Below, piece after piece: positions 24,989 through 33,394 of a DNA stretch of 64,000 nucleotides. The stretch is from Pseudomonas sp. UBA5706 (GTDB taxonomy: Bacteria > Pseudomonadota > Gammaproteobacteria > Pseudomonadales > Pseudomonadaceae). The stretch lies in assembly GCF_002419965.1 (NCBI RefSeq), contig NZ_DIHC01000016.1, positions 43,496-107,495 of the forward strand. Direction: 5' to 3'. A program made the position numbers and the translations under genes. Below the pieces are notes generated by a model. That model was given only the letters and a program-made list of their open reading frames with translations, did no database searches and was not told where the DNA came from. Numbering within the stretch: position 1 is the first letter of the stretch; each line of letters opens with the position of its first letter.

Positions 24989-26101
24989 ATGAAACGTGTA
25001 GGTCTGGTCGGTTGGCGCGGTATGGTTGGTTCCGTGCTCATGCAGCGCATGCTGCAAGAGCAGGATTTCGATCTCATTGAGCCGGTTTTTTTCACCACCT
25101 CCAACGTCGGCGGACAAGGTCCATCGGTGGGCAAGGACATTGCGCCGTTGAAGGATGCCTACAGCATCGACGAGCTCAAGACCCTGGACGTGGTATTGAC
25201 CTGCCAGGGCGGCGACTACACCAACGAGGTGTTCCCCAAGCTGCGTGAAGCGGGTTGGCAGGGTTATTGGATCGACGCGGCCTCATCACTGCGCATGCAG
25301 GACGATGCGGTGATCGTGCTCGATCCGGTCAACCGCAAGGTCATTGACCAGCAACTGGACGCCGGCACCAAAAACTTCATCGGCGGCAACTGCACCGTCA
25401 GCCTGATGCTGATGGGCCTGGGCGGGCTGTTCGAAGCCGGTCTGGTGGAGTGGATGAACGTCATGACCTATCAGGCGGCCTCCGGAGCCGGCGCGCAGAA
25501 CATGCGTGAGCTGATCAAGCAGATGGGCGCTATCAATGCGTCGGTCGCCGACGATCTGGCCAACCCGGCCAGCGCTATTCTGGACATCGATCGCAAGGTG
25601 GCCGAGGCCATGCGCGGCGAGAGCTTCCCGATCGAGAATTTCGGTGTACCGCTGGCTGGCAGCCTGATTCCATGGATCGATAAGGAATTGCCGAACGGCC
25701 AGAGTCGCGAAGAGTGGAAAGGGCAGGCAGAGACCAACAAGATTCTGGGACGGTTCAATCGCCCGATTCCCGTGGACGGTATCTGCGTGCGCATTGGCGC
25801 GATGCGTTGCCACAGCCAGGCGCTGACCATCAAGCTGAACAAGGATGTGCCGATCGCCGATATCGAAGGCATGATCAGTCAGCACAATCCGTGGGTGAAG
25901 CTGGTGCCGAACACGCGCGAGGCGAGTATTCAGGAGCTGAGCCCGACATCGGTGACCGGCACGTTGAATGTTCCGGTAGGACGCCTGCGTAAGTTGAACA
26001 TGGGTTCGCAGTACCTGGGAGCGTTCACCGTCGGCGACCAGCTTCTGTGGGGCGCTGCCGAACCGCTGCGTCGCATGTTGCGGATTTTGCTGGAGCGCTG
26101 A
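24989..26101 (+). CDS. asd: Aspartate-semialdehyde dehydrogenase
   Basis: A 370-residue NADPH enzyme that reduces aspartyl phosphate to the semialdehyde for lysine, threonine, methionine and diaminopimelate. The nucleophile is Cys135 in IGGNCTVSLMLMGL; the N-terminus VGLVGWRGMVGSVLMQRM binds NADP, and VRIGAMRCHSQALTIKL is a later signature. ATG at 24989 follows AAGGTG. It ends in a strong terminator. In other pseudomonads an asd-like gene and fimV often follow; here gene order changes at this point. Confidence 0.97.
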   Translation: MKRVGLVGWRGMVGSVLMQRMLQEQDFDLIEPVFFTTSNVGGQGPSVGKDIAPLKDAYSIDELKTLDVVLTCQGGDYTNEVFPKLREAGWQGYWIDAASSLRMQDDAVIVLDPVNRKVIDQQLDAGTKNFIGGNCTVSLMLMGLGGLFEAGLVEWMNVMTYQAASGAGAQNMRELIKQMGAINASVADDLANPASAILDIDRKVAEAMRGESFPIENFGVPLAGSLIPWIDKELPNGQSREEWKGQAETNKILGRFNRPIPVDGICVRIGAMRCHSQALTIKLNKDVPIADIEGMISQHNPWVKLVPNTREASIQELSPTSVTGTLNVPVGRLRKLNMGSQYLGAFTVGDQLLWGAAEPLRRMLRILLER

Positions 26102-26125
26102 TTGGGCGCTGTCGCCAGAAATAGA

Positions 26126-26152
26126 AAAACCGCCTTCAGGGCGGTTTTTTTA
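26126..26152 (+). terminator. Intrinsic terminator of asd
   Basis: AAAACCGCC pairs with GGCGGTTTT around loop TTCAG, followed by T residues. It starts 24 bases after the asd stop. The next 165 bases up to the acyltransferase end hold nothing I can name. Confidence 0.93.
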
Positions 26153-26317
26153 TAGAACATTGGGCGGCCGCAGCGGTTTTATGCATCCATTATTTTGGCT
26201 GGCACTGTTCTTCCTGCCTGACGATAGAAGCGTTTCGACTTCGTCGAGGGATTTGGACAAGTACTCCAAGTCACCAAGGGCATGGCTCTGCGGATGTACA
26301 ACGCTGACCGCACACCT

Positions 26318-27481
26318 TCAAACCCGCTCTGGCGGAGGGTCATCCTTGCGGCGACGCAGCAAGGTGCCGCGTCTCCAGTGCTCACCAAATTGCATTGCCG
26401 GCGTTTCGATATAACGGTGGGTCAGCATCGACACCACCAGCACAGCCACAACGACGAGCAGCATCAACAGGTTGTCGTTCAATGCGCTGCCCGTGCTCAG
26501 ATAGCGCACCAGCGTTGTGCGCGTTTCGTCAGGCTTGTCTACCAGGAACGCGTAACCGCTGAATTTCGCAGCCACTGTCAACGCGGTCCCCAGGACATAG
26601 ATCACTGCCGCGTGCGTCAGGTAAATCGACAGCCATAACCGCCCCAATATCGGGAACGCTCGCAAACGCAGTAACTGCGAAACCAGCCCCGCTTCCTGCG
26701 AGAACACCAGGATCGCAACGCAGAACAGCAGCCCCAGCTCAACGGTCAACGGCTGTTCGCCCTCGGTCATCAGCCAGTAAATGCCGCCCAGCACGGCCAC
26801 CTCCAACAGCGTGGCGATGACGGGCCCCGACACCGAACCCCGCATACGTGCGTAAACCCGATACGTCATTGCGCCTGCGAAGAAGCAGGAAATCCCCCAC
26901 AGTGCATTGCGCGGGAGCAGCGTGAAATCCTGGTAAAGCGCTACAAACGCGAGCACGCACAGCAGTGAGAACAGCTTGCGCGCAAGGCGGGGAGCGGCGA
27001 ACAGTATCAGTGCGAACAGCCCCCAGATATAGAACTGCACGCTGATCAGCCAGGATGGGTAGTTGAACGACAGCGCGTTGAACCCCGGCCACCAAGCCTG
27101 GATCAGCAGCAGGTTGGGCAGAATCTCTTGCGGCGCACGGTCGCCACTGAATGCTGGGTAGCTCAGCGACACGCCGTTGCGTTCCAGCACAAGCTTCAGG
27201 CATTCGAAGCCAATGAAGAACAGCAGCACAGCCAGATGCATAGGCATTACACGGCAGGCACGGTTAACCATGAATTCGCGCAACTGTCGCGGCGTGTGCA
27301 CATGATCGCTGTAGTGCCGGTAGATCAGAAAGCCGCTCAAGGCGAAGAACAACCCGGCGAACTGGCTGGCATTACGGAAGAACGTCAGCTCGGTGATGCT
27401 GCGCTCGATGTGCGAGTGATGAACGATCATGGCCAGCGCGCAGAGGCCACGGAAACTGTCGAGCACGAGGAATCGCTTCAT
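26318..27481 (-). CDS. Membrane acyltransferase of the OafA/YrhL (acyltransferase 3) family
   Basis: A 387-residue inner-membrane protein with about ten hydrophobic segments. The N-terminal VLDSFRGLCALAMIVHHS holds the R and the HH of the family; LFFALSGFLIYRHY follows as in O-antigen and peptidoglycan acetylases. Such enzymes move acetyl or other acyl groups onto surface sugars. ATG at 27481 is 8 bases after AAAGGA. It stands alone between asd and the dgo genes, facing asd. No sugar-synthesis genes lie nearby, so the acceptor cannot be inferred. Confidence 0.87.
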   Translation of the reverse strand: MKRFLVLDSFRGLCALAMIVHHSHIERSITELTFFRNASQFAGLFFALSGFLIYRHYSDHVHTPRQLREFMVNRACRVMPMHLAVLLFFIGFECLKLVLERNGVSLSYPAFSGDRAPQEILPNLLLIQAWWPGFNALSFNYPSWLISVQFYIWGLFALILFAAPRLARKLFSLLCVLAFVALYQDFTLLPRNALWGISCFFAGAMTYRVYARMRGSVSGPVIATLLEVAVLGGIYWLMTEGEQPLTVELGLLFCVAILVFSQEAGLVSQLLRLRAFPILGRLWLSIYLTHAAVIYVLGTALTVAAKFSGYAFLVDKPDETRTTLVRYLSTGSALNDNLLMLLVVVAVLVVSMLTHRYIETPAMQFGEHWRRGTLLRRRKDDPPPERV

Positions 27482-27794
27482 CTTACGGGTCCTTTTGCAG
27501 ATGAGTGTTGAAGGGAGATGCGCAATGTCGGTGTGGGCGAAACGCACTTATCCGAACCCAACGCGGGCAGGACGAAAAGCGCAGTCGTTACCACCTTCGA
27601 CACAGGTGGCCGATGCAGGATAGGAGGTATGAGGAAGGTCGTTCAGGAACCGCGCGGTGGCGGAAAACACCAGGCCCGGGCGCATGACAAATGCCCGGAG
27701 ACGATCTGTCGCGAGTATGCCCCAGACGTTCGAGGCGGTGCCACAGGCAAATGCCGCCTCAGAAGCACATTCATCGTAAACGCTCAAAACATCC
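27482..27794. other. Intergenic region upstream of acyltransferase
   Basis: About 310 bases between the acyltransferase start and the dgo promoter. A forward open frame covers 27518-27829, but it has no ribosome site, no recognisable family and crosses the dgo operator. I see no gene here; it presumably carries the acyltransferase promoter. Confidence 0.6.
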
Positions 27795-27850
27795 CAATAT
27801 ATGAACATGCAAATTACATATTGAGATAATCGTCGCTTCAGGTTTATAGT
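27795..27850 (+). promoter_or_regulatory. dgo promoter with overlapping inverted repeat
   Basis: TTGAGA (27821-27826) is 18 bases from TATAGT (27845-27850). CAATAT (27795-27800) and ATATTG (27818-27823) form a dyad with a 17-base spacer that overlaps the -35 box by 3 bases. This is a good position for a repressor. The IclR protein encoded at 32418-33233 is the local candidate; the match of site to protein is inference. Confidence 0.65.
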
Positions 27851-27870
27851 TCGCCTCGCATTCACTCCTT

Positions 27871-27878
27871 AATAACAA
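27871..27878 (+). promoter_or_regulatory. Hfq/Crc-type CA motif at the dgoK ribosome site
   Basis: AATAACAA is a perfect AAnAAnAA motif, two bases before the dgoK ribosome site AGGTGAAG. In Pseudomonas, Hfq with Crc binds such A-rich motifs at translation starts of catabolic genes and blocks them while preferred carbon sources are present. Confidence 0.7.
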
Positions 27879-27890
27879 TCAGGTGAAGCC

Positions 27891-28907
27891 ATGCAGGCGC
27901 AATTGATCGCGCTCGACTGGGGAACGACCTCCCTTCGCGCGTATCGGCTCGGCGAACAAGGCCGGGTATTGGAGCAACGCTCGCTGAGTGCGGGCATCAT
28001 GCAGTTGCCAACGACCTCCCGGTCGATTGCCGGGCGGTTATGCAGCGACGGTTTCGAATTGGCGTTCGATGAGGCCTGCGGCGACTGGCTGGACGCCGAG
28101 CCGCAACTGCCGGTGATTGCCTGTGGCATGGTCGGCAGCGCGCAGGGGTGGCGCGAGGCGGTGTATCAGCAAACCCCTGCCAGTGTGAGCGCCCTTAGCG
28201 AAGCGCTGGTCACCGTGCGCAGCGTGCGCGAGGTCGATATCCACATCGTGCCCGGTGTGCTGCAGCGTTCCGAATTACCCAACGTCATGCGCGGCGAAGA
28301 GACTCAGGTTCTCGGCGTCCTCGCTTCGTTGCCCTCCAGCGAGGCTGGCGACTCCTTGTTGATTGGTCTGCCCGGTAGCCATTCGAAGTGGGTGAGGGTG
28401 CAGGACGGACGCATCGTGCATTTCGATACCTTCATGACCGGCGAGGTATACGCCGCGCTGTCGAACCACACCATTCTTGGTCGCACCCTGCAATGCAGTG
28501 AGCCGTTCGATGCGATCGCATTCGATCGCGGGGTTGCCGTCGCACGATCGCCCCAGGGCGCTGCCGGGCCACTGTCGACGATCTTTAGCACCCGAACGCT
28601 TGGCCTGACGGGCGTGTTGTCGGGCGCGGCGCAGTCCGACTACCTGTCCGGGCTGCTGATCGGCCATGAGATCGCGGCCCTGAGCCAGTTGCTGAATCAA
28701 GCCGCGGCTACGCTGCCCGATGTGGTGCTGATCGGCAGCGGCCCTTTGCTCGAACGCTATCAGCGTGCGCTGCAAGCCAATGGCTTCGCGCAGGTCACCA
28801 TTGCCGAGCAGGCCACGGAGCGTGGCCTTTGGCAGGTCGCGGTGCAGGCCGGTCTGGTTTCGTCTTCCTCTACGGCCGGTGCACGGCCCCTTCCTGTCGA
28901 GAACTGA
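27891..28907 (+). CDS. dgoK: 2-dehydro-3-deoxygalactonokinase
   Basis: A 338-residue sugar kinase that phosphorylates 2-keto-3-deoxy-galactonate in D-galactonate breakdown. The N-terminal ALDWGTTSLRAYRL is the ATP-binding phosphate-1 motif of the DgoK family, and VIACGMVGSAQGW and IGLPGSHSKWV are further signatures. ATG at 27891 follows AGGTGAAG. The aldolase gene starts one base after its stop, so they are coupled. It is first in dgoK-dgoA-dgoD. Confidence 0.94.
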   Translation: MQAQLIALDWGTTSLRAYRLGEQGRVLEQRSLSAGIMQLPTTSRSIAGRLCSDGFELAFDEACGDWLDAEPQLPVIACGMVGSAQGWREAVYQQTPASVSALSEALVTVRSVREVDIHIVPGVLQRSELPNVMRGEETQVLGVLASLPSSEAGDSLLIGLPGSHSKWVRVQDGRIVHFDTFMTGEVYAALSNHTILGRTLQCSEPFDAIAFDRGVAVARSPQGAAGPLSTIFSTRTLGLTGVLSGAAQSDYLSGLLIGHEIAALSQLLNQAAATLPDVVLIGSGPLLERYQRALQANGFAQVTIAEQATERGLWQVAVQAGLVSSSSTAGARPLPVEN

Positions 28908-28908
28908 A

Positions 28909-29541
28909 ATGCTCAAACAAGCCCTTGCGCAAAACGGCCTGGTCGCAATTCTGCGCGGCCTGCGCCCTGAAGAAGCCCCCGCTATCGGCGATGTGCTGTA
29001 CACCGCTGGATTTCGGGTTATTGAAGTGCCGCTCAACTCCCCGCAACCGTACGACAGCATCCGTTTGCTGCGCCAGAGCCTGCCTGCTGATTGCCTGATC
29101 GGCGCTGGCACCGTGCTGACGCCCGAGCACGTGCGCCACGTCAAAGACGCCGGTGGCCAGGTCATCGTCATGCCCCACAGCGACCCTGATGTGCTGCGCG
29201 CTGCCAAGGCTGAAGGCTTGCTGCTCTCGCCCGGTGTAGCGACGCCCACTGAAGCGTTTGCCGCATTGGCCAACGGCGCCGACGTGCTGAAGATGTTCCC
29301 CGCCGAGCAGATGGGCCCAGCGGTGGTGAAGGCTTGGCTGGCGGTGTTGCCTACCGACACCGTGTTGCTGCCCGTGGGCGGCATCACCCCGGACAACATG
29401 AAGGTTTTTCTCGATGCCGGCGTGCGTGGTTTCGGCTTGGGCTCGGGCCTGTTCAAACCCGGCATGAGCGCCGACGACGTGGCCGGGCGCGCTAAAGCCT
29501 ACGTCGCCGCCTGGAACCAGTATCGTCCTGCCGGCCAATAA
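28909..29541 (+). CDS. dgoA: 2-dehydro-3-deoxy-6-phosphogalactonate aldolase
   Basis: A 210-residue class I aldolase of the KDPG/KDPGal family. It splits KDPGal to pyruvate and glyceraldehyde-3-phosphate. The Glu in RVIEVPLNSP and the Schiff-base Lys in DVLKMFPAEQMGP are present; LIGAGTVL and LPVGGITPDNM are typical. ATG at 28909 lies one base past the dgoK stop; the in-frame extension upstream overlaps dgoK and is not family-like. Confidence 0.94.
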   Translation: MLKQALAQNGLVAILRGLRPEEAPAIGDVLYTAGFRVIEVPLNSPQPYDSIRLLRQSLPADCLIGAGTVLTPEHVRHVKDAGGQVIVMPHSDPDVLRAAKAEGLLLSPGVATPTEAFAALANGADVLKMFPAEQMGPAVVKAWLAVLPTDTVLLPVGGITPDNMKVFLDAGVRGFGLGSGLFKPGMSADDVAGRAKAYVAAWNQYRPAGQ

Positions 29542-29640
29542 ACGGCGGCGGATTTATACAGACTCCATGACCTGCCGTTGCTGACAACGGTTACTGAACC
29601 AGCACTTCGAACAAGCGTCTTCGAATAAGAGAGATACGAG

Positions 29641-30789
29641 ATGAAAATCACCAAACTCACGACCTTCATCGTTCCGCCACGCTGGTGCTTCCTCAAGGTC
29701 GAAACCGACCAGGGAGTCACCGGTTGGGGCGAGCCTGTGGTCGAGGGCCGTGCGCACACGGTCGCCGCTGCTGTCGAGGAGCTGTCCGACTATTTGATCG
29801 GAAAAGACCCGCGCAACATCGAAGACATCTGGACCGTGCTCTATCGCGGCGGTTTTTACCGTGGAGGCGCTGTCCACATGAGCGCACTGGCCGGCATCGA
29901 TCAGGCACTGTGGGACATCAAGGGCAAGGCGCTGGGCGTGTCGGTCAGCGACCTGCTGGGCGGGCAGGTGCGTGACAGGATTCGTGTGTACTCGTGGATC
30001 GGCGGCGACCGTCCGGCCGACACTGCACGTGCTGCGCAGGAGGCGGTCTCGCGTGGTTTTACCGCGGTCAAGATGAACGGCACCGAGGAGCTGCAGTTCC
30101 TCGACACCTTTGAAAAAGTCGATCTGGCCCTGGCCAACGTTGCAGCGGTGCGTGATGCGGTCGGCCCCAACGTTGGTATCGGCGTCGACTTCCATGGTCG
30201 GGTACACAAACCCATGGCCAAGGTGCTGATGAAGGAACTGGACCCGTACAAGCTGATGTTCATCGAAGAGCCGGTGCTCAGCGAGAACTATGAAGCGCTC
30301 AAGGAGCTGGCGCCGCTGACCAGCACGCCGATCGCGCTGGGCGAGCGGCTGTTCTCGCGCTGGGATTTCAAGCGCGTATTGAGCGAAGGCTATGTCGACA
30401 TTATCCAGCCGGACGCGTCCCATGCCGGCGGTATCACCGAGACGCGCAAGATTGCCAACATGGCCGAAGCCTATGACGTCGCCCTGGCCCTGCATTGCCC
30501 GCTAGGGCCCATTGCGCTGGCAGCCTGCCTGCAACTGGACGCAGCCTGCTACAACGCGTTCATCCAGGAGCAAAGCCTGGGGATTCACTATAACGAGAGC
30601 AACGACCTGCTCGACTACATCAAGAACCCCGAAGTCTTCGACTACGACAAAGGCATGGTGAAGATTCCCAATGGACCGGGCCTGGGCATCGAGATCAACG
30701 AGGAATACGTCAAGGAACGCGCGGCCATCGGTCATCGCTGGCGCAACCCGATCTGGCGTCACGCCGATGGCAGTTTTGCCGAGTGGTGA
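29641..30789 (+). CDS. dgoD: D-galactonate dehydratase
   Basis: A 382-residue enolase-superfamily dehydratase that turns D-galactonate into 2-keto-3-deoxy-galactonate. Metal ligands are in GIGVDFHG (Asp), FIEEPVLSEN (Glu) and ALGERLFSRW (Glu); the acid/base His residues lie in DFHGRVHKP and ALHCPLGPIALA. The C-terminus NPIWRHADGSFAEW is characteristic of DgoD. It lies 99 bases after dgoA, after a partial A-rich motif (29624-29631) that could bind Hfq/Crc more weakly. Confidence 0.95.
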   Translation: MKITKLTTFIVPPRWCFLKVETDQGVTGWGEPVVEGRAHTVAAAVEELSDYLIGKDPRNIEDIWTVLYRGGFYRGGAVHMSALAGIDQALWDIKGKALGVSVSDLLGGQVRDRIRVYSWIGGDRPADTARAAQEAVSRGFTAVKMNGTEELQFLDTFEKVDLALANVAAVRDAVGPNVGIGVDFHGRVHKPMAKVLMKELDPYKLMFIEEPVLSENYEALKELAPLTSTPIALGERLFSRWDFKRVLSEGYVDIIQPDASHAGGITETRKIANMAEAYDVALALHCPLGPIALAACLQLDAACYNAFIQEQSLGIHYNESNDLLDYIKNPEVFDYDKGMVKIPNGPGLGIEINEEYVKERAAIGHRWRNPIWRHADGSFAEW

Positions 30790-30816
30790 TTTGGCCTCTG
30801 AGGGTGACGCCGATTA

Positions 30817-30864
30817 ATCGCTCCCACGCTCTGCGTTGATCGTTGATCGTTGATCGTTGATCGT
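30817..30864. repeat. Partial palindromic element followed by TGATCGT x4
   Basis: ATCGCTCCCACGCTCTGCGT (30817-30836) is a copy of the outer arm of the neighbouring element. It is followed by four perfect TGATCGT units at 30837-30843, 30844-30850, 30851-30857 and 30858-30864. The last unit joins the full element. It looks like slippage or repeated insertion at one end of the element. Confidence 0.8.
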
Positions 30865-30964
30865 TCCCACGCTCGGCGTGGGAACGCATCCTCAGACGCT
30901 CTGCGTCGTCCGTACTGCACGCGTAGCGTCCGGGGGCATCTGCACGCAGAGCGTGGGAACGATC
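30859..30964. repeat. 106-bp Pseudomonas palindromic repeat element
   Basis: The outer ends are inverted: GATCGTTCCCACGCTC at the left and GAGCGTGGGAACGATC at the right (30949-30964). Inside are ACGCTCTGCGT-type and TAGCGTCC-type arms. It resembles the GTTCCCACGCTCTGCGTGGGAAC repeats that I recall from many Pseudomonas genomes. It lies between dgoD and the transporter gene and may separate their transcripts. Confidence 0.85.
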
Positions 30965-31038
30965 CATCGTCAGAACGCCACGCGTCTAGCAACACCCACA
31001 CTTCCAGACCTCAGACAACCATAAAAAGAGGCACTCCC

Positions 31039-32352
31039 ATGCGCACACAGACCTTGCCGGAGGCGCGAGCGATCACTGCCACGCCGACCCGCAAACGCTT
31101 TTTCATCATGGTGCTGCTGTTCATCACCGTGGTCATCAACTATCTGGACCGCAGTAATCTTTCCATCGCTGCACCTGCACTGACCAGCGAGCTGGGCATC
31201 GATCCGATCCATGTCGGCTTGGTGTTCTCCGCGTTCGGCTGGACCTACGCCGCCATGCAATTACCCGGCGGCTGGCTGGTCGACCGTGTGCCGCCACGCA
31301 TCCTCTATACCGTGGCGCTGGCCTTGTGGTCAGTAGCAACCATTTTTCTCGGTTTCGTCGGCAGCTTTATCGGCCTGTTCGTCCTGCGCATGGTCGTCGG
31401 CGCCCTGGAAGCACCGGCTTATCCAATCAACAGCCGAGTGGTCACCGCCTGGTTCCCGGAAAAGGAACGCGCTAGCGCCGTTGGTTTCTACACTTCTGGG
31501 CAGTTCGTCGGCCTGGCGTTCCTCACGCCCGTGCTGGCTTGGCTTCAGACCTCTTTCGGCTGGCACATGGTGTTCGTTGCGACGGGTGGCGTGGGCGTCA
31601 TTTGGGCGGCGATCTGGTACATGGTTTACCGCGAGCCACGTGATTTCAAAGGTGTGAATCAGGGCGAAATCGATCTGATCAAAGAGGGCGGAGGCCTGGT
31701 TGACATCCAGCGCGATACGGCGAAAGAGAAGGGCGGCTTCAGTTGGCAGGACCTGGGTATCGTGCTGAGCAAACGCAAGCTGTGGGGGATTTATCTAGGC
31801 CAGTTCTGCCTGAACTCGACGCTGTGGTTTTTCCTTACCTGGTTCCCGACGTACCTGGTTAAGTACCGCGGCATGGATTTCATCAAGTCCGGCCTGCTTG
31901 CCTCGTTGCCGTTTCTGGCGGCGTTCGTCGGTGTCCTGTGCTCGGGGTTTTTCTCCGACTGGCTCATCCGTCGCGGCCACACCGTGGGCTTCGCGCGAAA
32001 GCTGCCGATTATCGCCGGGCTGTTGATTTCGACCTCGATCATTGGCGCCAACTACGTGGAGTCAACGCCACTGGTGATCGCCTTCCTGGCGCTGGCATTC
32101 TTCGGCAACGGCCTGGCGTCGATCACCTGGTCGCTGGTGTCGACCCTGGCGCCGGCCCGACTGCTGGGCCTGACCGGCGGAACCTTCAACCTGATCGGTA
32201 ACCTGGCGGCCATCGCCACGCCCATCGTGATCGGCTTCCTGGCCTCCGGCGAGTCCTTCGCCCCGGCGATCACCTATATCGCAGTGCTGGCCCTGCTTGG
32301 GGCGCTGTCCTACATCCTCTTGGTGGGTAAAGTCGAACGGATCGAGCTGTAA
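31039..32352 (+). CDS. dgoT: MFS anion:cation symporter, probable D-galactonate transporter
   Basis: A 437-residue major facilitator protein with about 12 membrane helices, of the ACS family that imports sugar acids (galactonate, glucarate). NYLDRSNLSIAAPAL near the N-terminus is the family hallmark in helix 1; GGWLVDRVPPR is the loop motif between helices 2 and 3. ATG at 31039 follows AGAGG. It lies after dgoD, separated by palindromic repeats, and just before the IclR gene. D-galactonate is the probable substrate by context; other hexonates are possible. Confidence 0.85.
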   Translation: MRTQTLPEARAITATPTRKRFFIMVLLFITVVINYLDRSNLSIAAPALTSELGIDPIHVGLVFSAFGWTYAAMQLPGGWLVDRVPPRILYTVALALWSVATIFLGFVGSFIGLFVLRMVVGALEAPAYPINSRVVTAWFPEKERASAVGFYTSGQFVGLAFLTPVLAWLQTSFGWHMVFVATGGVGVIWAAIWYMVYREPRDFKGVNQGEIDLIKEGGGLVDIQRDTAKEKGGFSWQDLGIVLSKRKLWGIYLGQFCLNSTLWFFLTWFPTYLVKYRGMDFIKSGLLASLPFLAAFVGVLCSGFFSDWLIRRGHTVGFARKLPIIAGLLISTSIIGANYVESTPLVIAFLALAFFGNGLASITWSLVSTLAPARLLGLTGGTFNLIGNLAAIATPIVIGFLASGESFAPAITYIAVLALLGALSYILLVGKVERIEL

Positions 32353-32417
32353 TCCATGGCACTGAAAACAGCTGGCGACGATAATGCCGCCAGCTTTCTG
32401 ATTCGATAAGGCGTGAT

Positions 32418-33233
32418 ATGCAAGATTCTCCCGACCTGAAAGATCCCGCAGGCGTGCCTGGCAAAGACACCGCACCCACTGGCACTCAAACCCTGCTTCG
32501 CGGCTTGGGGGTGGTGCAAGCGGTCGCTAGCGGTGCCCGCGATCTCAAGGAAATCGCCCGCCTGATCGGCACGACCCGCAGCACCACCCACCGGCTTGCC
32601 AGTTGTCTGGTCGAAGAGCGCTACCTGCGGGTGCTGCCGCAAGTGGGTTATCTGTTAGGCCCCAAATTGATCGAACTCGGTTTCCAGGCGCGCGAAGAGG
32701 TGCCGCTGGCGATGCTGGCCCGACCGTTTCTGGACGAACTTTCAGCGCTGACCGGCGACACCGTGCATCTGGCGGTGCGCGATGGCGACGACGTGCTCTA
32801 CCTGCACAAGAACCCTGGCCGCAACGGTCCGGAAATGCGCTCGCGGGTGGGACATCGCATGCCCTTGGCGCGTACCGGCATCGGCAAGGCGCTGCTGTTG
32901 CAAAGCCCGGAAAGCGAGTGGCGAAGGCTGTATGACATCAGCGTTCCGGAGGTGACCAGCAATCCTCTCTGGCCCGCCCATCAAGAACAGACCTGGGAGC
33001 AAGTGCGCGAGCGCATGCACGAGTACGTCAAAGGTGGGTATGCGTTCGATCTGGAAGACAACGAACCGTCGATCCGTTGCGTGGCTGCGCCGATTCGTGA
33101 CGCCAGCAAACACATCGTCGCCGGGATCAGCATCGCCAGCACCCTGCCGTACATGCCGTTGGAAAAGATGGCCCGTTTGGTGCCGGTTATCAAGCGGACC
33201 GCAGCGCGATTGTCAGCGGAGCTGGGCGGCTGA
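32418..33233 (+). CDS. IclR-family regulator of the dgo genes
   Basis: A 271-residue IclR-type regulator. The winged helix-turn-helix is at about residues 24-85 (LRGLGVVQAVASGARDLKEI, then TTRSTTHRLASCLVEERYL), and the C-terminal effector domain spans about 100-265 (RVGHRMPLARTGIGKALL). ATG at 32418 follows AAGG. It is 65 bases after the transporter gene, so probably cotranscribed. In E. coli the dgo regulator is a GntR protein; here an IclR protein takes the place. It is a candidate to bind the dyad at 27795-27823. Confidence 0.88.
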   Translation: MQDSPDLKDPAGVPGKDTAPTGTQTLLRGLGVVQAVASGARDLKEIARLIGTTRSTTHRLASCLVEERYLRVLPQVGYLLGPKLIELGFQAREEVPLAMLARPFLDELSALTGDTVHLAVRDGDDVLYLHKNPGRNGPEMRSRVGHRMPLARTGIGKALLLQSPESEWRRLYDISVPEVTSNPLWPAHQEQTWEQVRERMHEYVKGGYAFDLEDNEPSIRCVAAPIRDASKHIVAGISIASTLPYMPLEKMARLVPVIKRTAARLSAELGG

Positions 33234-33365
33234 CTTGATCGAGGGCCAGCAGCGGAACGGATTTGCCCGCGGTAGCGATAGTGCGCCACCGCTGGCGGGC
33301 CGGACCGCTGCGGGAGTGATCTGCCGGCATGTTCACCCGGAGCTCACGTTGCCAGCGAACAGCAG

Positions 33366-33387
33366 TCGCCCCGTCGGTACGGGGCGA
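33366..33387. other. Perfect 9-bp hairpin between convergent genes
   Basis: TCGCCCCGT pairs with ACGGGGCGA around loop CGGT. It lies between the ends of the IclR gene and the convergent alcohol dehydrogenase gene, 8 bases from the latter. No T-tract follows on either strand, so it may act as a 3'-end stabiliser or weak two-way terminator. Confidence 0.55.
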
Positions 33388-33394
33388 ATCGCCT

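Noticed and set aside
27518..27829. Forward 103-codon frame before dgoK
   Set aside because: It has no ribosome site or family and runs across the dgo operator.
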